Part shown: in pieces, positions 25,905-36,400 of the stretch | Layout: each line of letters opens with the position of its first letter | How positions within the stretch are numbered: position 1 is the first letter of the stretch | Origin: Lichenostomus cassidix | Taxonomy: Eukaryota; Chordata; Aves; Passeriformes; Meliphagidae | Reading direction: 5' to 3' | DNA: 64,000 nucleotides | Assembly: GCA_008360975.2 (NCBI GenBank) | Contig: CM039211.1 | Span: forward strand, 26,344,558-26,408,557 | Notes under the pieces: generated by a model | Told to the model about the DNA's origin: nothing | Seen by the model: the letters and a program-made list of their open reading frames with translations, nothing else | The model's database searches: none | Position numbers and translations under genes: made by a program

Positions 25905-26080
25905 TGGCTCAAGGCTCTTCTCCGTGCTGCTAAGCAACAGAGTAACAGGCAATGGCAGAATATGATGCTCAGGAAGTTCCACCTGAACACGAGGAAGAAT
26001 TTCTTTACTGGTGAGTGACCATGCACTGGACTGTCCCTCACTTGAGGTACTCAAGAACCATCTGGATGAAGTCCTCTGCA
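25905..26080 (+). mobile_element. CR1 3' fragment, plus strand, ending in a G/T tract
   Basis: CR1 wording is clear at ggctcttctccgtgctgct (25912), in the aggaagttccacctgaacac block (25973) and in aggaagaatttctttact (25992). The following cacttgaggtactcaagaacc matches the usual CR1 sequence upstream of the 3' untranslated region. The expected last part of about 70 bp with the ATTCTATG-type tail is missing. In its place the sequence turns abruptly at about 26080 into a 250-bp G/T-rich tract. Confidence 0.85.
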
Positions 26081-26325
26081 ATGAAAATGTTTTGGGGTGC
26101 TTTTTGGTTGTGGTCTTTTTGTTTTGTTTTTTTGTTGGCTTTCGGGGGTTTTTTGGGTTTGCGTTTTTTGGCTTTTTGTTTGGAGGTGGTTTTGGGTTTT
26201 TTGTTTGTTTGTTGGGGGGATTGTTTTCTGGGTTTTTTTGCAGTTTTTTTAATGTTTGGTTGGTTGGGGTTGTTTTTTTGTTTGTTTGGTTTGGTTTTTG
26301 TTTGGTTTTTTTTAACAAAAATGTC
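26081..26325 (-). repeat. G/T-rich (C/A-rich on minus strand) low-complexity tract
   Basis: About 245 bp of almost only T and G on the plus strand, with G runs of 3-6 separated by T runs. It is the same class as the C/A-rich tracts at 41367 and 51563 but in the opposite orientation. It abuts a CR1 fragment that lacks its normal 3' tail. Confidence 0.9.
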
Positions 26326-29300
26326 TACCTAAGAACTCCAGGCTTATGGCATACAAATAATTCATGGAAAACTGTGCATTGGCCCTGAAAATGACCACAG
26401 AACATCTGTAAGCACCTGGCAGTGTTGGGATATGTTCCAGCATCTGTCAGTGACCAGATACTAAGTAGACATGAGGATTATGTCACAGAAAGTGCAAGGC
26501 AATTGTTCATGATTATATAAATTTATTATCTAAAATGTATTATAATGATTCAGAAAACTGAAATTAAAATAGCTAGGAAAGACTGAGTCAATTAAATATT
26601 GGAAATACTTAGGACTGTATGACATTGTTGGCCTGTTCAAAGTTATAGATAGGAGGAAGCTGATTTGGTTCTCTGCTTCGCTTCTTGTGTAGATATAATG
26701 CTTTTCTCAAGAAAGAGCATCCCAGTATTCCCTAACAGTGATCACTTCATCATATGAAATCCCACTGTTGTCTCTCCTCTTTCTACTCTTTCTTCCAGAA
26801 ATAGCTTTGAAACTCTAACAGTTTTCAGAAATAAACAAAACCAAACCAAATAACTACTTCTACTCGAATGACTAAATTGCTCAAAGATTTCAAAACATTA
26901 TACCAATATAGGTTTATAGTCCCATCACACTCCAGGGAGCCTAGATAACTAAGTAAAAGCTAGCATCTAGAGACCTCTGCTGCTTTGCATTTTGGGGCTT
27001 TTTCCCAGACAAAGTCATTCATTCTGGGTGAAGAAATGGAGATGACTCTAAAAGACCATTATATATGTGAAATAAGCCAGAAAATGAAGTTATTTTAAAC
27101 CTGAAGTTTATTTGCCGCTATCAACTAACAGACAATGTGCTGCAAGCCAGTGTAATAGCTTAAAGAGCTGCTACTGTGTAAGCACTCGGATAAACATTTC
27201 ACTCCCAAGGAACTGTGCATCACAACCTAGAGTAAGTAAAAACAAACCGAGTAAACAAATAAAAAAAACCTTGAACCAACAAAAACTCAAAAACCAAACT
27301 TAAAATCACCTCAAACCCTATGTCGTCCCCAAGAGGATGGTGTAAGAGGCTTGTCATACTTGGACTAAAATGCATTATCAGTATTGCTTTTAGGTTCCCA
27401 GTGGACAGTCCTATCTTCCAAACCATTTCCACTGCAAATTTAACACAAAGAATCATGAGCGACCTTTGATGAAACCTACGTAATGTTTGCTGGTTTTTTT
27501 ACATTGGGATGACAGCAATTGACTATTATGACGTGGAAAATAAGATATTTATTTCCAGATAATAAATCATACTGAAAGGTTGTTTTCCTGATTTTTTTTA
27601 GAGAAATGTCATCATCTTTTACAAACTACTATGTAATCTTTCCTAAAGAAACATTGTGAGTACAGAAAATGGCTCAATTTGATGCTACAAGTCAATACAA
27701 AATTCAGAAACTTATAAACAAAGAGGAGGTAAATAATGAGAGATGATGACAGAGAGGAGGAATTCAGTTATGGAATAGATGACACTGCAAGTTTTATAAA
27801 GACACAGCTATTCTTATACATTTTTTTGGAGTGCAAAATGTTCAGAAAATTTCCATTCATCTTCCAAAAAAGGTAGACCTAAACCTTCTACTAATTTCAC
27901 AAGGATTAGCCAAAATTCCAGTTTATTTGAAATAGGAATCTTCTAGGGTCCTTAGTGCCACCACTGGAATATCACTGCTTTTTTGACCAAAACTTCAAGA
28001 CAGTGGTTTGTTTAACACAAACTTCTGAAGCTTGTTTAATCCAAGCCCCAGCTATCAACTGAAGAAAAAACAGTAATCTCTCTGAAAAGAACATTAGTGT
28101 TCAATCTGCACTACTGTACCAGCTGTCCACTGAGAAAACTGAGGAAGAAGGGCTCTGAAGATAAAAAGAGCTAAATAACGCAACAGCTCATGCAAGGTGT
28201 GATAGCAGCAATCTGGTGGCAATTTGTTGCTGTATAATGAATGCCCAGAATATACTGCAGGCAATGAATCAGACACTGAATTTATCAGTTGTTGTTCTAG
28301 AAAAGGAAACCAAAACCTCATATTTTAATTTCAAAAATGTAAAAGAGACATTAAAAAATTACTTTCTAAAATATATAATTTCCTCTTGAAATAATGAGAT
28401 CTCTTGATTATCCTAAATCTCAAAACTTGTTTTGCTTTGCCAGGTGAAAAACCCAAAACTTAGAAAAATTAATGCTGTCAATATGCATAATTTCACTTCC
28501 AAGCCAAGCACTTAAATGCCATACTTATAAAAAGTATTTTAACACAGTGGGATCCTTACAGACCCATAACTCCTTCCAAAAAATACGATAGCTTAGCAGT
28601 ATTTTTATTGATTTCTGTTTAAATTTTAAACTACCACTTGTATATTTTTATAGTCTTGATGACAGAAATTATCTTAGTGTACCAACAAGCACTTATTTGT
28701 GACAAGAAAGTAATGAAAAAACCTCAAACATCAACATAATAAACCAAAACCCAATCAGCAGCACCCCTCATCAGTCTCTGGTGCCTTGAAATTATGTTCA
28801 ACAAAGTACTTCCAACACCACAGGAATATGAACACCATTATCAAAAGGTTATTTCTTTTTTCTTTGTTACTCTAACAACCTGTTGTAATGGAAGAACATG
28901 CAAACAACAGGTGCTACTATTTTCTCTTGATGATTACCTTTAATTATTCAAGGAAACACTAAAACCTTTTAAATTGGGCTTGATAATATGCAAAAAGGGA
29001 TCTCTCCAAACTAAACATAGATCTGAATTATCGTTCTAATCAATGACGTTACTTCTATGTTTGTGGAACTCACAGCAATGGGACTTACAATAAACACTAT
29101 GTATTCTCATAGCATCAAAACATGCAAAAATCCCCATGTAAGTAGAGAAGAATGACATCTGGTCCCTGTCACTGTTAAGTAACAAATGTAGCAACATTAT
29201 TTTGACAGGAATGATTTTGTTATTTCATCACACTAAAGACCAGAATTTAGCCCAATTTGCCAGGGATGAACACTTGTCATTAAATCATTCTGCATGAACG

Positions 29301-29997
29301 TACTGCTATGCACTTTAATTTGTCCCTCAAAATATGAAATCCATTTGGCAAGGTTAAACACCTCACCCATAAACATAGCCCTGAGTGTAAGGCAAGATAC
29401 ATTCCACAGACAGTGTTAAATGCAGCATTCATTGTGCCTCTTTCAAAGGAATCCATTTAAATATACACAGAATTCAGAATTATGCCCTTTATAACCCAGC
29501 AGTGCTAAAGTCAGCTCAATTTCTTCTTTAAAAAGCAAGCAGTCAATTTTCAGTTATTGTTTAACATATCAGTTACCCCTCTGCAAAGCGAGCCTTAGCA
29601 AATTAATAACCCTGTATTAAACCAAGAGCATGTAATGTCAAAACTATAAAAAATACAACGTTTAATGCTACTAAATTATTTACACAATGGAAATATGCTT
29701 TATAATACTGATTATAATTCTGAGGAGAAACATAAGATGAAACCTGATGGAGAAATGGTGTGTGAAATTTTGTCCACAAAATAAAATTGTTTCTAACCAC
29801 ATTTAGATGACTGATAAAACTTGGATACTTTAACACACTTTGATACTACTCATACTTTTAAAAGTGGTCTGAAGTACTATAGGTATGACATTTCCAAACA
29901 GACTAACTCTGCATCACGAGAATTTGAGAATTTGATTGGCATGGTTCTCAGGCCTACTTGTCTCATTGACAAATTCAGGCACATAGAATTAAATCAC
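26326..29997. other. Unique A/T-rich DNA without a recognised gene
   Basis: No gene was recognised. It includes small C/A-rich patches (26828-26852 and 27237-27304) and a calm, repeat-free block at about 29240-29660 that looks like a possible conserved non-coding element. Confidence 0.6.
27237..27304 (+). repeat. Short C/A-rich tract
   Basis: A G-poor run of AAAC, CAAA and AACC words, shorter and less pure than the main tracts. It is grouped with them by composition. Confidence 0.7.
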
Positions 29998-30430
29998 AGA
30001 ATCACAGAATAAGCTGAGTTGGAAGGAACCTATCAAAAACATCAAGTCCAGCTTTTAGCTGTCAACAAGGCATCCCCAAGAGTCATACCATGCGCCTGAA
30101 ACCATTGTCCAAAACCTTCTTGAGTTCTGTCAGGCTGGTGCTGTGACCACTTCCCTGGGGAGCCTGGAGCCTCCTCCAGTGCCCAACCACCCTCTGGGTG
30201 AAGAACCTTCTTCTGATATCCAACCTAAACCTTCCCTGACACAACTTCAGGCCATTCCCTTGGGTCTTGTCACTGGTTACCACAGAGAAGAGACCAATGT
30301 CTGCCCCTCTTCTTCCCCTCATGAGGAACTTGTAACTTAAGTCAGGTCTCCCCTCAGTCTCCTCCAGGCTGAACAGACCAAGTGACCTTAGCTGCTCCTC
30401 ATATGGCTTCCCCTCAAGGTTCTTCTCCCT
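29998..30430 (-). mobile_element. CR1 3' end, minus strand
   Basis: In plus orientation it starts with the complement of the CR1 tail (tcacagaatcacagaat near 29996). It then runs through the complement of the 3' untranslated region and the ORF2 end: accaccctctgggtgaagaa, and a block around ctgatatccaacctaaacct and caggctgaacagaccaag. The match stops at about 30430, and CR1 wording resumes near 30665, so this is the 3' half of an interrupted element. Confidence 0.92.
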
Positions 30431-30660
30431 TATTTTCTTTCACCAGTATTTTGGTGATGAGATTTCATGTAACACATGCCTCAGGCATAGATACAAAATC
30501 CCAGTTTTCCTTATACTGGGTCATCACCCAGTGTTTCTGAATAAATTTATGCATCTGTATATTTCAATTTAGTATATTGAACTAAATTTCTTGCTGAATT
30601 TTATGCAAGCTATTTCATCACTATTTCTCAAAATTCCTGAGCAGAATCTTGCCTGGTAAG
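30431..30660. other. Insertion of about 230 bp inside a CR1 copy
   Basis: A/T-rich sequence separates two colinear parts of one minus-strand CR1. It contains a 7-bp perfect hairpin (actgggt 30515-30521, acccagt 30526-30532). No tail, target-site duplication or family resemblance was recognised. It may be a later insertion of an unknown short element, or CR1 sequence diverged beyond recognition. Confidence 0.5.
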
Positions 30661-30955
30661 TGAATGCTCTTGGTGGGTCTCCTTTGAACTCACTCCAACA
30701 GAATCATGTCCTTCTTGTGTTGGGGATCCCAGAGTGCGGGGAGCAGAGGGGCGGGAGCAGAGGGGCAGAATCCCCTCCATCATGCTGTTGGCCACACTGC
30801 TTTGGATGCAGCCCAGGATACACAGTGGAAGGGATTTTCCTACCCCTGCCCTCATCTCCCAGTGCATCCACATGAGACATGCGAGAAGATAGGCTGCCAT
30901 TGAAGATTCCGGCAAAAAAATCGTGTTCAGTTTTTCCTCAAATATTAAAACTGAC
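30661..30955 (-). mobile_element. CR1 upstream part, minus strand, internally deleted
   Basis: It continues the 29998 element: a block around ctccaacagaatcatgtcct and tgttggggatcccagagt are complements of the CR1 RT C-terminal coding sequence, followed by gatgcagcccaggata. A duplicated word (gagcagaggggc) lies at about 30740-30765. Beyond 30830 the text changes to one matching the region just upstream of the RT (gccattgaagattccggc, then aaaaaaatcgtg), so much of the RT is deleted. It is non-functional. Confidence 0.82.
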
Positions 30956-31002
30956 ACTAAACTATTCTATTTTTGCACAACTGAGCCTGGATCCTGAGAA
31001 GG

Positions 31003-31309
31003 ATGACTATGAACAAAAGTGAGTTCACACAAACTTTTTCTTGCTTGGCTATTGCCAGTTCTCACAGAGGAGGGTTACTGTTTTTGATACCAGCTAAGAA
31101 CATGAGGTGTTTGTCAGGTAGTGAAAAACGCTTTTCTGTTCCTTATGACAAGATATCTGCAAGGACTAATATTTTTCCCAGATACAATGTGCTCAAGAAG
31201 AAGGTTATGGCAAAGTATAAAAGGTCACAAGAGGAAAGCAGAAATCAGGAACATGAATTAAATGTCTGAGACAGATGAGGTAATGGTAATTCACCACAAA
31301 ATTGAGCAT
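31003..31309. other. Stretch between two opposed CR1 copies
   Basis: An open frame of 88 codons (31003-31269, plus) is present, but the product was not recognised. It lies directly between the 5' sides of two CR1 fragments and could be older repeat sequence. No function is proposed. Confidence 0.4.
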
Positions 31310-31762
31310 AAGCACAGGGTGCTCCAAGTGGATAAAACAGGATTAGAGGGATGGAACATCTCTCCTATGAGGAAAGGCAAAGAGAATTGGGATTGCCTGG
31401 AAAACAGAAGGCTTCAGGGTGACCTTATTGCAGCCTTTTACCATGTGAAGGGAGCCTACAAGAGAGATCGAGGGGGACTTTTTACAAGAGCATGGAGTGA
31501 CAGAAAAAGGGCAAATGGCTTCAAACTGAATGAGGGTTAGATTAGATATTAGGAAGAAATTCTTTACTGTGAGAGTGATAACGCACTGGAACAGATTGAC
31601 CAAAGTGGTGGATGCCCCAACCCTGTGAGTGTTCCAGGCCAGGCTGGATGGAGCCCTGAACCACCTGCTCTGGTGGAGGGTGTCCCTGTACATGGCATAG
31701 CAGCTGAAACTAGATGCTCTTTAAAGTCCCTTCCAACCCAGTCCATTCTACGATTCTGTCAT
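31310..31762 (+). mobile_element. CR1 3' fragment, plus strand, relatively well preserved
   Basis: CR1 wording is strong: catctctcctatgaggaaag (31348), then gaaggcttcagggtgacctt and agggagcctacaagagag. It continues with aggaagaaattctttactg (31551) and ends with agtcccttccaacccagtcc and attctacgattctgtc near 31762. Coding blocks still read IAAFYHVKGAYKRDRGGLFTRAWSDR (shown here in short blocks: IAAFYHVKG, AYKRDRGG, LFTRAWSDR). It is 5'-truncated in the last part of ORF2. Preservation suggests a younger insertion than the 15222 copy. Confidence 0.93.
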
Positions 31763-32615
31763 TAACATACAAACTATTATACAATTCGAACTTCTAACTG
31801 TCAACCTTGGTTATACTGTCAAAAAATTTTAAAAAATCTTAATATTGTTCTGAAATTAAAATGAAGGACAATCTTTTCCTATCCTTAATGCCTTCTGACT
31901 CCTGGTGTGTAGACAAGTGTGTCATCACAGTAGATTTTTCAGCAAATGTTAATGGAACTGATCTGTGTTACAAGATTTAAAGTGATTCGGAGAAGGAACT
32001 TTTCAAGACAGGAGGAGAAAATTTTTTCAGTATTCCTTCTAGAATACCACTCCTGCCAAACCTAATATTTATTCTAAAGACCCACTTTTACTACTCACAG
32101 AAATGACAAAATATCACCTGAAACGAAAAATTACCAGAACTAAATTTGATTTTTCTGCATTATCAGCAGCAGCTAGCAGGGTCGTGTTAGCACATAATTT
32201 ATTGTATTAAGTTATGTGTTACTTTGGGGATTTTTCTGGCACTTACGCTGTAAATGTGTAAATTATTTATTCCAACACTTTGTTTCTAGTAGCTGAACAA
32301 AATTATTATAAGGTGTATTTGTAAATTCTGTGAAATTCTCACACAGTGAAAGGCGGTGATATTTCACAGGATGCGTAGGAAGCTACCAGGTGAAGGAAAA
32401 CATTTTTGTGAAGATTTATTTATAGCCAAATTGCTTTTTAAATGAGAAAAGTACAAAAGTACAATACTTACAAGCTCCGATAGAAACGAATTGTTTCTTG
32501 ACAATGTATGCTATTGACAGCTCATTTTACTACTAGAAAGCTGTAACACAGCAGGTATGCATGGTATTATAAGATAAATGGAAAGCTGGCAGCTGCTTTG
32601 AGCAAACGCATCAGT

Positions 32616-32633
32616 TAATATATTAATATATTA
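32616..32633. repeat. 18-bp perfect A/T palindrome
   Basis: taatatattaatatatta equals its own reverse complement and contains central TTAA/ATTAAT words. It could extrude as a small cruciform or bind A/T-hook or homeodomain proteins, or be chance in A/T-rich DNA. It lies 15 bp upstream of a C/A-rich tract. Confidence 0.92.
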
Positions 32634-32649
32634 TTCTTTTTATAAAGGC

Positions 32650-32790
32650 CTTGCAAAAAACCCCTCAAACAAATCCAAAACCTGACCAAAACCCAAGCTC
32701 ACCAAAAAAACCAAACTAAAACAAAAAAAAAACAACCCAAAAGCTACAAAACCCCCCCAACTAACCAAGCAACTAAGCAAAATAGATCAA
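32650..32790 (+). repeat. C/A-rich low-complexity tract
   Basis: About 140 bp dominated by A and C on the plus strand, with AAACCCC, CCAAAA and A10 runs and a C7 run near 32753-32759. T and G are rare. It belongs to the same recurrent class as 23543, 41367 and 51563. Confidence 0.88.
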
Positions 32791-33404
32791 ACTCCTAATC
32801 TATTTTATTTGCTACCTGTACAGATGTTACTTTTTCCTTCATAATGAGTAAAACCACAGTTTATTTCAAAGACATTCCAAGGGAATATTGACAAGAATGG
32901 ACTAATAGCTCCAGATTCCACCCATTCCAAGTGTCAATTAATACCCAGGTTTACTGTCACTGTCTAGTAATTTTTCATTTCTTTGACTTTTCTTGTTCTA
33001 CTATGGAACTTTTCTTCTCTTAAATGTACTGGAAGCTCCTTTGTTCTGTTACTGTGGTTGCTGCCATGCTGCTAGAATCATCTGACATTGTTTTCTACAA
33101 TAGGGACAATGAGATAAATTGCATTGAGGAGCTCATATTCTTCCTCTCTGCTTGGAATGCTGTACCTGGAATGCTCTCCTAGCATTACACAAGGAATTGA
33201 AGTTTGGCAGACTTCCTTTCCATTGCAAGGGAGCCAAAAACAATGGCATGCAAAGATGCAAGGATGGCTAGGAACAGTGTGAATACATGCCAGCCTCAAG
33301 GGCAGCTTTACAGTGAGTGTATTGGGCAGCAGCACAGTCAGACATGCAGAAGCAACAGGAGATGTGCCAGAAAGCCAGATGAGCATCCAGATGTCACTGC
33401 TGGG

Positions 33405-33450
33405 GAAAAAAACCAAACCAAAATACCACCACCAAAACATTTCCCACATT
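33405..33450 (+). repeat. Short C/A-rich tract
   Basis: Short AAACCAAACC and CCACCACC words with almost no G or T. A minor member of the C/A-rich class. Confidence 0.7.
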
Positions 33451-36400
33451 TCTGAGCTTTGTCTCTGGATGACAGAGTTGCCAATTTATCACTTTAGCTG
33501 TCAAACTGGTTTGAAATGTCAGATCATTCATAACAGATTGATAAAGCTTAGTTCTCTGATAAACATTAATAAAACATGGCAGAGGACTGCAAGTTAAACT
33601 GAAAAAAAGAGACAACATTGATCTCCATTATGCAAATCAGACTTTTGTGATTCTCTGCCTGAATACATTAGTATCAGACTAGAATGTTTATAATGCATAA
33701 ACACCTCTTCATTCATAACAACTTTTAAAAGTCAGTGCTTTGATGACAGTATTTCTCAAACAATATCTGAACTCGGTTATTTCTGTTTTACTCCACTCTG
33801 CAATGTATATCGCAAACCCAATAGGACTGATGGAACGTTCTTTGAAATCTCACTGACTTCCCAAACACTCTGATTACATCAGAAAATGTACATTTCAAAA
33901 TACACAAATAAATGTTCACCTTACATGTTCAGCAGTAGTGTTATAGTGGTAAAAAACCCTTCAAAGATATCAACTGCCCAAATTAAGACTTCTGTCAGAA
34001 ATATCTTACTTTTTTCCACACCAAAACTAGCACTGTGCACTGCATCCAATAACTTAACAAATGACAAAACTCAGTGCAGACCACCTTCTTTTATGCCATA
34101 TTATCAAGTCTTCCCTTGAGCCAATGGTAAAGATACTTGGATAGCCATTGCAATAAACACATTTTCTCCCTAACATCTCTCTATTATTCCATATATATTT
34201 TCAAATAAGATTCCATACATGCTGCTAAAAGGCTCAAATTTTCTGCCTCACTTCAATACATTTAAATGTAAACTTTATAAACTGTCTTCTGCAATGCCAA
34301 GCTGAGACAGCGATGTAAGCTTAGAACTAAAGTAACAGCAAAGTATGTGCATGTCACATGCGTACACATACCTGCATTACTGCAAGGGTCCTTTCATGGA
34401 TGACGAGGAGACATTTTTTATCAAAGGTGATGGCAATCCAATGTTTGAATCATTAGTATAATTACAACATAGCTCTTTCTGGTTTAGAGCTGCACAGTGC
34501 CAAAAACCACCAGAGATATTCAGAATTTTCAAGGAAAATTTAGTAGAAAAGTAATATTTTTCTTAAGTTATTAAATAAAATTGCCAGAAATTTTACATCT
34601 GCTTCTAGCAGTCTCTGTACTGGGATTGAACTTTATCGAAGGGAATCCACTTTGGTTGGAGGGTAGAGGACTGGCAACTGATCTAAAACAGTCCCTTAGG
34701 TAATTATTCAAGGCTGTTCTGATCCAGGTGGGCTGACATGCAGTTTCATGTACAACTGCAGTAAGGTCAGTTAATTTTCCTACAAGACCAAGAGTTCATA
34801 CGTACAGATTAAGCTCTAAAAGTCTGCAGTGATTCAAAAACATTATCTTCATTACAGCCAACAAAATATATCTTGAACACAGCTATTCACAACTACATGT
34901 GTCAAAACCTACAGATAAGGTGATAAAAGTGATAGCAAAACCTGGTCATTTTCCAGACATTAATCGTAATAATAATTTTTATGTGTAATATATTCACCAA
35001 TAATTCTTCTACTAATAAGCACATATTTTCTGAGAAAAAATAATTTCATAGAACATTTTCTTTTTTTACTTTTTTTAGCGTAAATATTCCCATTTCTAAT
35101 AAAATTTAGATCTGTTTAATTATCTTAACACTATATCATCATGGTATTTCTTGGTAGTGCTGTGCCTGCATCACAAATGCAGGGGTTTTTTATAGGCTTT
35201 TTTTCTCTTAATGCAGTATCTTTCACTTTGAGAGTGACATTCATTTAGGTGTTATTTTAGGTTCATTTAGGTGTACTCATTTTGATGGCTAGCAACCCTA
35301 CTGACCTGTTTCCTCAGAATTAACCATTCCTTTAAAAGGGGAAAAAATCCAGGTCTGACTTTAATGACACCTTTAAATGTACTTGCATTTATACTGTCCC
35401 AATTAAGCTTCAAAATTTGCACCTGCAAATTTTAAGTGGATTGAGGAACAAAGGGTTTCCCAGCTCAATTATTGCAAGATTAGGTTAAGACATCACCTGC
35501 ATGCTAATTAGCTCATAGCAATAACACAACTGAACTTCAGAAAAACTAAACAGAAAGCTGAAATTATCACAAGTTGCTTTTACTTAGGAGTCCTGTCTTT
35601 TGCTCTTACTGATACATTTGTCATACGGTCATGCAATCAAACTTCACTTTGAATATTGAAGTTCTAATTCCTGTAATGAAATAAATTAATTTTCTTTCTC
35701 ACTTTAAATTCTCATTTGGATTCTAGAAGGTTTTGCTGCATAGGATTCTGGAGGATCTGAAATTTCTTCCAGAAGATCCAACTTGCATTTTGAGGGTTGC
35801 AGCTTTCAATAACATCTGAGGGTTTTTTTCCCTCACCACAGTCTATGCCATTCCTCCTGTTTGAAATCAGAGGAAGAAATAAATAGGGAAAAAAGTTCAT
35901 TATCTCTAATATCTTCCAAGTATTGTATAACCTGTACTCATCATGACAGTTTTAAAAGTTCATTAGGGTGCATACCATCTTATCCTTCATCTTCCTCATT
36001 CATTCTCTGAAAAGATCTTAAGGGCAGAAAAGCTTCAAACATATTTAAATCAAGCCTATACTATGTCACCACATTACATAGAGTGCACATAACATATATG
36101 ATCTATTGAAGAATAGACACATGTCAAGGTAGACTGAAAACAAAATAAGTATGTCTTGTACATGTCAAAATCAAATAATCCCACTCAAAATATGTTTAAT
36201 CAAAATCTTCAGTTACAGAACATGCTGTATAAGGCACTTTATAAATTAGCCATTCCTAGGGGGATTTAATTTTGGATTATAAAATGAAATTTTTTTTAGT
36301 CATGTGTTTTCTGTGGATTAATTAGTGCTGATTAAGGGTCAATAGCAAACTTTTTTCCTACTTAACTTCAGAAGAAAAATATTTTCCTGAACAAAAGGAA

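Noticed and set aside
26011..26388. Open frames rich in F, G, L and V across the G/T-rich tract
   Set aside because: They arise from TTT, GGG and TTG codons in low-complexity DNA. No motif or family is seen.
30143..30340. Open frames on both strands around 30.1-30.3 kb
   Set aside because: They are translations of CR1 3' sequence, not host genes.
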